Shown here in pieces: positions 25,116-36,110 of a stretch of 64,000 bases of DNA. The DNA is taken from assembly GCF_000699445.3 (NCBI RefSeq), contig NC_067196.1, positions 25,375,116 through 25,439,115 on the forward strand, given 5' to 3'. The position numbers and the translations under genes are program-made. A model generated the notes under the pieces. That model saw only the letters and a program-made list of their open reading frames with translations. It did not search any database and was not told where the DNA came from. The DNA comes from Schistosoma haematobium (lineage: Eukaryota > Platyhelminthes > Trematoda > Strigeidida > Schistosomatidae). The number at the start of each line of letters is the position of its first letter. Position 1 is the stretch's first letter.

Positions 25116-25155
25116 TTCTCTGAAGAAGTGGCTTACACAAAGTCACGAAACGTTA
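25116..25155 (+). ncRNA. Penelope-type hammerhead motif
   Basis: CTGAAGA (25120-25126), an extra A, a seven-pair stem II GTGGCTT/AAGTCAC closed by ACACA, then GAAACGTT (25147-25154). The pattern CTGAAGAAG-stem-CGAAACGT is the form described for hammerheads of Penelope-like retroelements. The following 120 bp (TCTACTCATTGGGATATTAT...) are shared with 63255-63345. Stem III is not obvious, so activity is uncertain. Confidence 0.5.
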
Positions 25156-26634
25156 GAAAATCTAATTTTTCTACTCATTGGGATATTATAAATATATTAA
25201 TGAGTTTATTGATAAGAATCTACCCAATGCTTAATTTATTCGAAACTATCAAGTCAAACTCTTGGTAATGATACCTACATTTTTCTATCACCTTTATTAA
25301 GAATAATAATAATGACAGAATTCATGCCAGTTTACTGGTATGATCAGTTTGATAAGGTAGTATTATTAAATCTAGAGAGCAGACATATATATAACTGAAA
25401 ATATAACTGTGAATTATGAGAAATTAGATCAAAAGTCACTCTACAAAAATCAAAGAATAATAATTTTAGAATAATATTATGGTCAAGATCAAGTTGAGTA
25501 GGAAGAATCAATGCATTTGTATAGATTAAATCAGTTTTAAGGCATATCTCCAATAGTTTTACCTTTTACCTCTAACCATTTCAAGAAATCCATCCCTATT
25601 TGTATCTCAGTGTAACAAACATTGACATTATTCGCATATGTTATATCTTTGTTTAGCTTTCCTTAATTAGTTCTAATCAAATCCTATTCCGTCTAACATA
25701 ATCTATTAGAGCTAACGTTAGCCAGGTATGAATACTGTCTAGTTCAACTGCTTCAGATTATAAGAGTTTAGAACCTCATTAACCAGTTTACCACATTCAT
25801 ATAAAACTACACATAACATCAACTTAATAGTTTTACTAATTATAAAAATAATATAATAAATAATATCAGATGAGAGTAAATAATGATTTGCCCAATTTAT
25901 CCCACTTAACTTTCATGTTATATTTTACCATGATCTCCAATTATCAACAACTATGTTTTAAATCCTTAGTTTCTGCTCTTTGTGTGTGTGGGATTTCAAT
26001 TTTCAATTCCATTTACAATGATCACTTTTTGTTTTCCTACTTTATAACAATGATTCAATTTACTAACTGTTATTATTATTATTATTGATCAATCCCCATG
26101 TTGTTGTTGTTGTGGTTGTGGTTGCTTTCTTTTTCCTTATTTCAGTTATGTAATTCAACTTTACCGGCACTGTTCACCTTTATATTTCATTTCTCTTAAA
26201 ATCAATCAATACAAAGTAACAATTCTTTTTCTTAAACTTGTCAGTAAACTTGAATTCAGCCTGTTGTAAGAAAAAAAATTGTTAAATTTCATTATACCTT
26301 TCATCCTCAAGTCAGTTTTTCTTTATTCACATTAATTATTTCCTATTCAATTTACTTCTAACAATGTAATGGATGATTTAATCGTGGGGCTTTAATCGTT
26401 CTTCTGAACAAAATCATCAGCACAAACTTCATGTAGAAGTGAAGTGTTCGAATTTATTTGCATGTGGTTCACAGCTTTTCCTGTACACCTCAATGTTGAT
26501 TGATTCTAAACCATTCAGCTCAGAGAACAAAACACCACTAAAATCATCCACCTAAGCTACAAATCTTTTCCACCATCTTAATAAAACTTTAAATGTGGAA
26601 ATTACATAATAATTTTTTGTTTTGTTTGTAACTT

Positions 26635-26865
26635 AATAGTTGAATTCATGAGTCAATTGAAGCTAGACCACTATGGAAAACCTAAGAGCACTGGACGGCC
26701 GTTTCATCCCAATATATGACTCCTTAGCAGTGAGCTTCCATGATCCCAACTCACCAGATTCGAACCCAGGGTGTATCGGCTTCGCGCGCGAACACTTAAC
26801 CTCTAGACCACTGAGCCGGTATCCAACAGTGTTAATGTCCACCTTCAACCAATCCACGAATACAT
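26635..26865 (-). mobile_element. TIR-hammerhead SINE copy
   Basis: Terminus TAGTTGAATTCATGAGTCAATT, minus-strand ribozyme with CTAAGGAG (G5 to A) and GATGAAACGGCCGTCC, tRNA-like region with an intact GGTTCGAATC B box and GGCTCAGTGGTCTAGAGGTTAAG, then the spacer. Predicted inactive. Confidence 0.75.
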
Positions 26866-28099
26866 GCATATTTTACGAAGACTATTACTTTGAATGTCGT
26901 GTTTTTATTTATCAGATTACATTATTCACATGTTTATTTGCTGAATTACTTCGCTGATCTTATTAATTTATAAACCAGATTTTATATGCGCAATGTTTGA
27001 TATTTAAAGGTTGAAAATCAATGAACAGAAGCTGTGGCTCTACCAGTAAGGAATTTTGATATTTCTGAGAAAAATATTCACTCAAATAATGGAATCTGTA
27101 TAAGTCAAAATGACTAGCCTAAATATTAATAAGATTCATTTGATACTGATGAGCATATCGGCTAGTTACTGGTGGACTACTAGTATACTTGGTTCAATTT
27201 TATAGAAGCTCTATTAACATATGAATAATTCAATGGTAATTTCGTTAACTACAGACTTCAAGTGACTGATAGAGTATACTTCTCTTCGAAGCTCTGTATG
27301 TTTCACTTAGATTACTACCCATAAATTATGAAACAAATTAATATATTTCTAATAAATTTCTTCAATCATTCAACAGTAATGAAATGAAACTGAATTATTT
27401 GGGTCACATCAAAATAAAGCTCAGTTGATGTGTGAAACTAGAAAGTAAATTACGGGTTTTAACCTGCTAATGTCTTAACCAAAGTCTCCAATGTTTTCAC
27501 TGATGTTTATTGGAAGACATTCAGGAAGAATAGAAGTTCAACAAGAAATATATAACAATAGTATCGTGTACACTGTGAGTCCTGAAAGTTCTAGCTTCAA
27601 TCATATGCAAGATTACAAGTTCACTGTGTGTAGGAGCCTTAAGTTATGAGTGCTTTCTGATTCTCATTATTTATCTAGTTAATGTCAGTTCGTGATGGAA
27701 ATTACCATTTGCAATATAAAAGCGATTTTTGTATTTCCTATTGAATAACTTGGTGATATACTAAACAATAAGACGGAAGAACTGGTTGATCAAAAACAAA
27801 TTTGTATGGTATTAATAAGTATCTAAAATAGGTAAATTATTGTACATAAAACCTTCTATCGACATAAATTGGTCTATACTACTTATATGATAATTTCATA
27901 AACTAAACCGAATTTAATTTGTTGAAGTCTTAAATTCTTTAAATTTTTCAGTAGTATTCATTGGATTAACCAAAAATCCCAAGTTTCATTACATCCTGAT
28001 TTTATAAGAAAAACTAAGTTCAATTATATATGTAACTTAGAAGACATTTTTTTAGTTTAAAAATCTCTAAATGAATAGTGGTTATCATTACAGAAAGAT

Positions 28100-28215
28100 A
28101 TCAGTTAGATAATCAATGAAAATCACTTAAATTACTGAACATAAATTTCGTCTTCATTCAAAACTCCTATGTAGTGCCCATCCACAATCCCCCACACAAA
28201 ATTGATCTCAGTACC
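28100..28215 (-). mobile_element. Decayed TIR-hammerhead SINE
   Basis: ATTACTGAACATAAATTTCGTC, AAAACTCCTATGTAGTGCCCATCCACAATCCC: order of the family kept, core lost. Confidence 0.45.
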
Positions 28216-28477
28216 TTTTAGAACATTAAATCGAAATCAAATGATCTGAATTATTATAATTACAATCGATTTATGACACAATTTTCAACTGTAAGTCATT
28301 ATTGTTGTTTGTCTAGCTCCCAATGTCACTGAATACTAATATCAGTATTGATAGTTGACTGAATTTTAGGAAAAATTATGACTATTAGATTCGTCCTTAG
28401 AGTTGAATTTCCCGGGTTCAATCCCATATATATATAATACAACTTAATATGAATAATAACGCTGTTTTATTATATTT

Positions 28478-28600
28478 AGTATATGACTTACAATGGAATC
28501 TATAAGGCACGCTTCGTCTCATTTGGGGCTCGTCAGCTAGATACAAGTACATCTCAGTGTTGATGTCCACAATCTAACTTAAATCCACTACCTTTCTCTT
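28478..28600 (-). mobile_element. Sm-alpha-type SINE, partial
   Basis: Minus strand: CTAGCTGACGAGCCCC, AAATGAGACGAAGCGTGCC, then TATAGATTCC. The CUGACGAG core is acceptable (position 7 is free), but GAAA is GAAG, and the A15.1 change should break the core pair. Confidence 0.7.
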
Positions 28601-29454
28601 CTATAATCCTTTAATAACACTTAATTATGTGTTTCTGACATATTTAAATAAAACACATGATTACCATATATATAATTACATTACAATTATCTAGGGAAAT
28701 ATTCTACAACAAGTGAATATCATTGTGATTAATTGTTTTCTTTTTATTTCATTGTCACATTGGTAATGAGAACTTCAAAAAGATAGTTAATTAAATACCA
28801 GTAAAATAAATCCTTCATCATAATAGAATTAATTAAATAAAAATATTTCTGAAATTTCTAAGCAAAATAACCGTTAAGATTTAAGTCGAAATAAGTAGGG
28901 TAAGAGATTTAGGGGGGATTATTAAGTTTTACAGTTTATATATGCTTACTAGTAATTAATTTCACGAGAGAAGTATTAGAGCTCTAATGAAAAACCATTA
29001 CCAGTGAAGTTCAACCATTTCAGATGTGAAACAGTTACGCACTAATAGCATTGAAAGAAGGTTATGTAATATTGTGAATCAGTTGAATTTAGGAATGTGA
29101 ACCATTAGATGTCGACTCGATGATCCTACGAAGTGACATTGAAAGGCCTTAGGTTGAATTCCCAGTTATGCCACGGTTGAGTACTTCTGAAGAGTCATAT
29201 AGTATGATAAACAGTTGTCTAATGTTTACTGGTTTTTAATGGTTATTTAACTAGGGCCAGTCCATGATGTAAATTATGTAATAGAAAGTCTTAAAAAGAA
29301 TAATATTTATTATGGTTTGTTTCTTAATACCGATGTCAGTAACTTCAGTGAATGTGGAACAGTGTCAATCTAAAATAATCCTTTCAATGATAAATGCGTC
29401 AAACCTTAATCAATGTAATCCAATCAATTTATTTTCTAATTTATTTATACTTAC

Positions 29455-30040
29455 TTTCAATATTTTCAGGTTGATTATAAAATTTAGATTCATGAATTTC
29501 TGAACTAGTCGGTATACTAGTACTAGTATTAATTGTTGTCATTGTAATATTATTAGTTGTAATCGGTCCAGATAATGTTGTATAACTTCCTTGAATTATT
29601 TCACGATGACTATTATCCGTATTTAATCCATATTGTTTTAACTTACATTCATGTTCATTAGATGTTGGTAATTTTAATGAACGTGATAACAAATCCTTAT
29701 GTTTCATTTGTTGTTTTCTATTCATTAAATCATAACGATTTGAGTTATTATTTTGACTAGGGAGTGGAGATAAAGATGATTGTTGACATTGATATGAATC
29801 AGATACAACATGAATAGTATTCTCTATTCCAGTTATTTTTTGATTGGTTAATAATTTGTGATCAGATTTTTCATTCGTTCTTAGTTGATTCATATTTGAT
29901 TTATGTCGACATGCAATAATTTTCTTCTCTTGTCCCTTATTATTAATTGAATAAGTATATTTATTGACATTAGATGAAATAACATTATCCTGAGTTGCAG
30001 AAACATTGGAATGTTGCTGTTTTTGTGATTGTTGTTTCAT
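29455..30040 (-). CDS. First coding exon of GRIP-like PDZ gene
   Basis: Minus-strand open frame of 195 codons from ATG at 30040 to a GTAAGT donor (29454-29449). The ATG is the first after an in-frame TAA about 36 bases upstream, beyond an (AAAC)8 run. The product begins MKQQSQKQQHSNVSATQDN and is low-complexity throughout, rich in Asn, Ser, Thr, Gln and Lys. There is no signal peptide, membrane segment or domain, as expected of the disordered N terminus of a scaffold. The frame ends one base into a codon, which fits the two-base start of the PDZ exon at 4693-4831; joined, the junction reads ENIENMNAFGRV. Linkage across 24.6 kb is inferred from strand and phase. If wrong, this is an unidentified N-terminal exon of another gene. 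Confidence 0.65.
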
Positions 30041-30072
30041 GTTTGTTTGTTTGTTTGTTTGTTTGTTTGTTT
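30041..30072. repeat. (GTTT)8 microsatellite abutting a start codon
   Basis: Eight exact GTTT units. On the minus strand this is (AAAC)8 immediately before the ATG at 30040, so it should lie in the 5' untranslated leader. Confidence 0.95.
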
Positions 30073-31569
30073 CTACTTAATTTTTTCCCTTACTATTCTC
30101 TCGTAGACCCCAACTATGGTTTTTTGAAAAAAAAAACAAGAAGAAATCAATCAAATTCCAAGAATTTTTGTCTTTTTTGTTTACTTGTATGACAATATAA
30201 TTAATAAACCCGAGTGTGTATCTCAGGTATGGTCACATGTGGAATTCGGCCAGTTTATTCATGCCGAAAAGTGTGAAATAAACTTGTTTAATCGTCATTA
30301 CATTCACATACACTACTCACATGCACACATACCAACAAACATACATGTACAGAAAAAAAACATTTACAAAAGAGATTGTACCAAATGGTGTAGGCGTAGT
30401 AAAGACCGATCACTTAAATAATTGGATGTCATCAGTTAGTTTGGGAGATATGTGTTTGTATATCTACTATTCCATGTGTGTATTAATATATATACTTGTT
30501 TGTATGTATTGCATATGTGTAGTATTGACAACGACAGAATAACGATTGGAACGTATAGGAAACTATAAGGACATAACTGAAAAAAGGGACTATTAGTCAG
30601 ACACGAAAAGCTATCCGTATGGTCAAATATTATGTTAACCGACGGCGAAACTAAAGACGAGTTCTATGATCGCAATACTAATTACAATGATCTAGTTTTA
30701 AATAAAGATACACTAGTCATTTGATTGATTAGCATTTGTTGATTTTCTTATAATTTGTGTTTCCCTAAGTCAATTAGAACACGTGTAGCAGAGGCCAAGT
30801 TTATGCATTCGATTAACAATCGATTGAATTCTAAGCTGTCAATATATTGGTTAAGGAAAAAAACGTGTCCTTTTAGTAACTACTTAACTGATGTAGTAAT
30901 GACGATTAAATTCATAATATTACAAAGTAAATAGATAGTTGGGATCGTTAGCACATAATAGTGACCCACAGTACATAATTCATTAGCCGTTTAACGCTTG
31001 AAATCGACCTTTATAATGTTAGTGAAATAAACTAGAGAAAGAAATGTCTTCAAGTAGTGGGACTATTTTAATAGATCTACTTGAATGCACTCTTTAAATA
31101 ACCAGTTAGTTTGTCTCACCTTGACCAACTTCCAGACTCAATCAAATATTACTGTTACACCTTGGATACCATTGTTTTCTTTAGTATTCACAATCAACCA
31201 AGAGTATACAAATTACAAATGTGAAACAGATTATTAGCTTGATATCACTTATATTTTTAAATACGTTAAAACTGACCGTCCATGGAATTTTCTCATGTCT
31301 TTTACTACTAAAAATGAGGTCATTGGAAAACACGAGATTAAAACTTGGTTCATATCAGATCGAATATAAAATAATCCCTAATCCCTTCTTTTTCGAGAAG
31401 AAACTCGGGGACTTCGGAAAAACACTTTATAAATACTTATATTTGTCTTCTTTTAGGGAGTAAAGATTTCGATTGAAACACTGTCAATGTTTAAATGGAG
31501 CACTACAAATATTTGCAAAAATTCTCAATACTTCCTTAAATTTATAGATTTTCACTCTGTATCCTTTAA
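30073..31569. other. Intergenic, no feature recognised
   Basis: Should contain the promoter and leader of the minus-strand PDZ gene. Only AT-rich DNA and short simple stretches (a poly-A run near 30127, TATA-rich near 30485) are visible. No ORF here looks real. Confidence 0.4.
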
Positions 31570-31632
31570 CTTCATGGAAAGCCTAGAAGCACTGGACGGC
31601 CGTTTCATCCTAGTATGGAACTCCTGAGCACA
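31570..31632 (-). mobile_element. TIR-hammerhead SINE fragment
   Basis: CATGGAAAGCCTAGAAGCACTGG and CGGCCGTTTCATCCTAGTATGG: only the ribozyme part remains. On the minus strand CTGAGGAG has become CTCAGGAG. Confidence 0.65.
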
Positions 31633-31707
31633 ATAATTTACGTAGATGCGTAACAATAGGAAGTTATACAACGGTCTGTTTAACTATTATAATTGAAGGT
31701 ATTCTAA

Positions 31708-32441
31708 TTAATATGCTGAATAAGATTTCCCGAAATAGTGCATTTTCGGGCAGGTGGAACTAGATGAGCGCAATGAGCGGACAATCAAGCACAAAAGAAT
31801 CATTAGTTCGTACAAATACCAAAACGGCCACAGCTTAAATAGGAGTGCAAATTTTTTATGACTGATTGTACTTCTCCTTACGTTCATCATGTGTCTGTAC
31901 GACTTTGTATTGAATGTAGACTCTGTATGATGAGGAATGTACTCATTAGTATTAGAACTGACAACCGAAAGTGGAACGAACTCACCTGGGTCTATATAAC
32001 GTATTCGATTGTCGCGACCAGCCTGCATATGAACCATAGGTTTAATGTCCCGTTTTAACAGACCTTTCGTAGATTGTGGGAAAGGAGTTTTTGAACGAAG
32101 GCGTTTTTGTTTAAGTACGTTGATCTTTTTTTCGTACAGTCTGGTTATTCTGTACTGAGTGACTATATCTGCTCTACTATCCAGGTCATGAAATTTCGTA
32201 GCAGTAATAGAATCGATGTTTGTTTTCAATATCTTGACACTTCTTGCTTGCACATCAAAGTGAGGGGCTTCGGATTCGTGCGGGAAAAATGGACAGTCGT
32301 TTTACAAACCGAATGGGTATGATCCATTTTACAACACTTGAGGCCTATGACATGATGAAATACACATGGATTTCGTAAGTGAAATTTACCACAGGCTTTA
32401 CGGATGGGAAGTTTAGTCCTAACATGATTTACATTTTTCAA
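31708..32441 (-). pseudogene. Degenerate retroelement: zinc-knuckle region and following pol-like frame
   Basis: Minus strand, two frames. The upstream one (32226-32441) reads KLPIRKACGKFHLRNPCVFH, then LKCCKMDHTHSVCKTTVHF. This is a gag zinc knuckle of the CxxCGxxH....C / CxxCxxxGHxxxxC type in which one Cys per finger and the Gly before His are lost. It is followed in another frame by 31708-32253, a basic frame without recognisable catalytic motif. Same strand as the gag at 35500-36110, so probably the same LTR-type element, split by the LINE between them. Confidence 0.55.
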
Positions 32442-32899
32442 ACGTTTGTTGCATCCTTACTCAACAAAAGTATCATTTTTGATCCAAATAGTCTGTTCTG
32501 AACTTAACGTTTGGGAGATTACTTTTCTTTTTGAATTTTACCTAAGTTAATAGTTGACTGTGCTTCTGCCTCAGCTTACTATTAGGCTTTTCAGTTTTTC
32601 ACATCAAGGCTAGTTTCATTTTATCCTAAGCTTTTATACCACCTGTTTCTATTCATTTTATTCGATCTTAGCGTATTGCTTTTTTGTTTTACGGTTATAG
32701 ACTTTTGCTAGGATCAGTTAAACAACTAACATCAACATAGTCATGAAGAAATCACGTAAGCGGCCAGGATGCCGTTTTGCTGCCATCTCTGGCATGCGGT
32801 ATAACAAATCCAAAGGTTGGTTACACAAAGCGTGCACATATGTTACAGTAACTGCTTACAGTAGACTTGGTAAGTCAGACGATAGGTGAGTATGTGGCA

Positions 32900-35340
32900 C
32901 GTGCAACATGAATACTGAGGACTTGCTGAGCAACATGATCATTTTCTCGACAGGTCTGCGGAAAAAGTTGTCAGCAAACCTGAAAATGGTGGTCCTGAAG
33001 TGGAAAGAATTATCCCGCTCTGCTCGTCTCGGATTCACTCATATCCGGATTCTAGGGGACTTCAATCTTCCTAAAATCAATTTCGCGGAACACACGTACA
33101 TTAGAGTTGAAAACTCCATTGAAGCTCGGTTCTTCAACCTCATTGGAGATCTGGGATTATTCAAAAATGTAAAGTCGGCAACTCGTTGGAGAAACAGTCA
33201 GACACCGTCACGTAGATTGGGTATTTACAAACAAAGATTTCCTAATTGACAACCTCTCAGTCCTAGCTCTCCTGTGGAGAAGCGATCATGACGTCATAGT
33301 CTTCAGTTTATTCAGTAAAACTGGGTTAATAAATCCCACCGACAACAGGCACTTGAGTTTTAAACGGTTGACTGTGTCAGCTCTACAGGACTATCTACAA
33401 CAGGTGGACTGGAAAGTTCACCCTCAACTTGATGTGGATTTCTTACTGCACACGATCTTATGTGCTACAAGGCAGTTTGTTCCGCAAGTGGTTCGCAAAA
33501 TCTACAGGCAACCTGCAGTCATCAAGAATCACACCCTTTGCTTGCTAAGCCGCAAAAGGCACTTCTAGGCAGAATACAAACGAACTGGTAACAAAAGCGC
33601 ATACAAGTGATTCAAGCAAGTAAGGAACATAAGCACAAAGGCAATCAGAAAGGACAGGCTTCTCTACCAGACGAAGTTCATCGATAATTTCTTTCAAATC
33701 CGAAAAGCTTGTTCTGCCATGCACCTTCTCTTCGACGAGCCGAAATCAGAGTTTCCCAACTGTTAGGTCCTAATGGCTCAACCAACAACGATGGTGACGC
33801 CGCTAACCTTTTGGTCGGACAGTACTCTTGGACATTTCAACCGACCCACATTAACTATATTGATAAAAGCTTCATATGCGAATGCACAAGTATTTCATAA
33901 ATGAATCTGAGCGCTGACTTAGTGTACCAGAGACTGCAGCACTGAAAAAAGACTCTTCCTCTGACCCGGATATGGTCCATTCTGTTATACTGATGGAAGA
34001 AGCTTCAATCATGGCAACACTAACCAGCGTGGTGTTCTCACATTCGCTAGGCCGAGGCATATTACCGTAAATTTGGAAGCTGGATCACATTATACCAATT
34101 ATCATAGGAGGTTGACGCAGCGTACCTTCAAGCTACTGACAGGTGGCACTTATCTCTATACCCTCAAAACTTATGGGGTCCCTGATATGCACGATTACTC
34201 ATTATCCATAAACTTCTTTCCGCCCCAACAGCACGGTTTCAGAAAAGGTTCCTCTTGTATAACCAACATGCTGACTTCAGTGGGCAGATGGACAACCATC
34301 CTTGATCGCAGGGGGTGGTTGACGTCATTTACCTTGACTTCCTAAAAGCATTTGATAGGGTCAACCATATATGTCTTGCCAATAAGCTCAAATGATTAGG
34401 TATCAAATCACCTCTAATTGATTGGCTCACTTCATATCTAAAAAGTCGACATTCTAAAGTCAGGGTTAACTATGGAATATCCTGGTAGGGTCTCCAGAGT
34501 TCAGTACTAAAACATCTTTTCTTGATTTGTATAAACGACCTTCCATAGCAGGTGCCGTCAGACTTATTACTCTTAGCTGATGATCTGAAACCTTTGGGAG
34601 AAGTAAGTAACCGAGAGGTTAAAAGGGCACTTCAGGAGGATCTGATTCGAGTTCAAAGTTGGGCAGATTGTGACGGACTTACCTTTAGCACTTCAAAGTG
34701 TAAAGTAGTCCATCTGAAACATGTTACAGATTACAACCTAGGTAACTCCCCCTCAGAGATATCCGAAGTTGAAAAGCATCTGGAAGTGTTGGTACCCTAT
34801 GATTTCACGTCTTACGTTAACTGTAACAAAATGCCTCCCGAGCGAATCTTGCACTAGAAACGTTGAAGCGTATCTTCGGCCGTTTCGACGGGAGAACTTT
34901 GCACACAAACTTCCACAGTTTTATTCGTCCCAATTTACAGTACGGAAACATAGTATTTCCCCCCTTACCCCAAAACGATAAGCAAACACGTGTCCAGCTC
35001 CGAGCCACGAAATCAATTCGAAAGGCGCCTCCAATCACTGAACCTTTACTCATTAGAGTACAGGCTTCTTAGAGGTGACCTTTTAATGGCTTACAGCACT
35101 CTGAACATTTCTGGACATCTCCTTAAACACCTATTTAGGCATAGTCCCAACTAAACCCCTAGAACTACACCCAGAAACTGGAGATATAACACAGCAGAAT
35201 GAACCTTTTACTCCTTGCCAGTAGTCAAATGCTTGAATTCACTGCCGGTTGAGCTAGTCTAAGCAACTTACTAGGAGTCCTTTAAGAGAAAACTTAACAT
35301 ATTCTTAAGGACTAAGGACAGTATCATACTATCATTTACC
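32900..35340 (+). pseudogene. Degenerate CR1/Jockey-like LINE (endonuclease and reverse transcriptase)
   Basis: Fragments of one ORF in order but in shifting frames. The endonuclease part has ILGDFNLPKINF (about 33045-33080), then DWVFTNKDFLIDNL and SDHDVIVFSL (about 33217-33306), its usual end. The reverse transcriptase has FFPPQQHGFRKGSSC (about 34212-34256), VIYLDFLKAFDRVNH (about 34322-34366), SPLIDWLTSYLKSR and ICINDLP, then LLADDLK where the catalytic FADD normally stands, followed by VQSWADCDGLTFSTSKCKVV. Many stops and frameshifts. It encodes nothing functional now. CR1-like is my best clade guess; the boundaries are approximate. Confidence 0.8.
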
Positions 35341-35499
35341 GACTTTTCTTTTTCCGCTCTTATCCATAATATACCTAGGTCTCCACCTGGAGGTATCGGT
35401 GTTTCACTGCCATTAGATACGGAAGCCTGTTAAGTGAAAGCTTCTTCTATTCCGTTCAGAACCATTTGAACCATAAGCATTTACCGAACATGTGCCCAC

Positions 35500-36110
35500 C
35501 TTTGTAACCTGATTTGCAACTGTTCAATTAATTGACATCCATGTTTTCACGAAAACGAGAATTATCATTACTTAAACGCCTACGTGGATGACCTTGAGTA
35601 CGAATAGGACTAGAATAACCATGTGAAGTAGTGAAACTATTGATGACATGGAACTGGATTTCATGAACTATTTTATAAGTGATAAACTCAGTTCTAGCAT
35701 CTTGGAATGATCACTTCGGCACTTGTATAATCTCCCTCGCCGGATTTAGTATGTTAATTCTTGAAATTAATTGATCACATGGCTGCACGTGAAGTTGGTC
35801 AACATGATTACACTTGGTGTCTTGTTTCTACAACTCAAGGATGCATTCTCCAACCTTCTGGCTCTCCTGACGAAACATTTTATGAGGTTTCGCTCTTCCA
35901 CGGCATTAGAAATTAGTATGCTTTACATGATTTAGTAGAAGCTCTTTAGGAGGTGCATAGGAAAATGAAATAGGTTTATCTGGGAATGCCAAGTATTTTA
36001 GTAAGTTGTAGGCATCCTTTCCGATGAGTGTAAGGAAGTGAGCCTCAACTTTACCATCCTTGTCATCTCTCCTGGTCATACTTCAGATTTCAAACCTATC
36101 CATGTGATCT
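35500..36110 (-). pseudogene. Degenerate Ty3/gypsy-like gag
   Basis: On the minus strand from about 36095: DDKDGKVEAHFLTLIGKDAY, NLLKYLAFPDKPISFSYAPP, KELLLNHVKHTNF, a stop, RAKPHKMFRQESQKVGECIL, a stop, then QLHVQPCDQLI and a later HPRRRLSNDNSRFREN stretch. The LIGKDAYNLLK...LAFPDKP...ELLxxHVK block is characteristic of gypsy-class gag proteins in schistosomes. Broken by several stops. Its continuation (zinc knuckle) appears 3 kb further on, beyond a LINE of opposite orientation. Confidence 0.65.

Larger units (their letters stand above)
4832..29454 (-). other. 24.6 kb intron of the PDZ gene, repeat-rich
   Basis: Bounded by the GTAAGT donor at 29454-29453 and the TTTTACAG acceptor at 4832. 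Splice phases agree across it, so the flanking exons may join directly, though a small exon inside cannot be excluded. Everything I recognise inside is mobile-element sequence, listed separately; the stretches between (for example 6500-8100, 15550-17700 and 27000-28000) show nothing but AT-rich unique-looking DNA. Confidence 0.55.

Noticed and set aside
33872..34060. Minus-strand frames inside the LINE
   Set aside because: Shadows of the degraded plus-strand reverse transcriptase.
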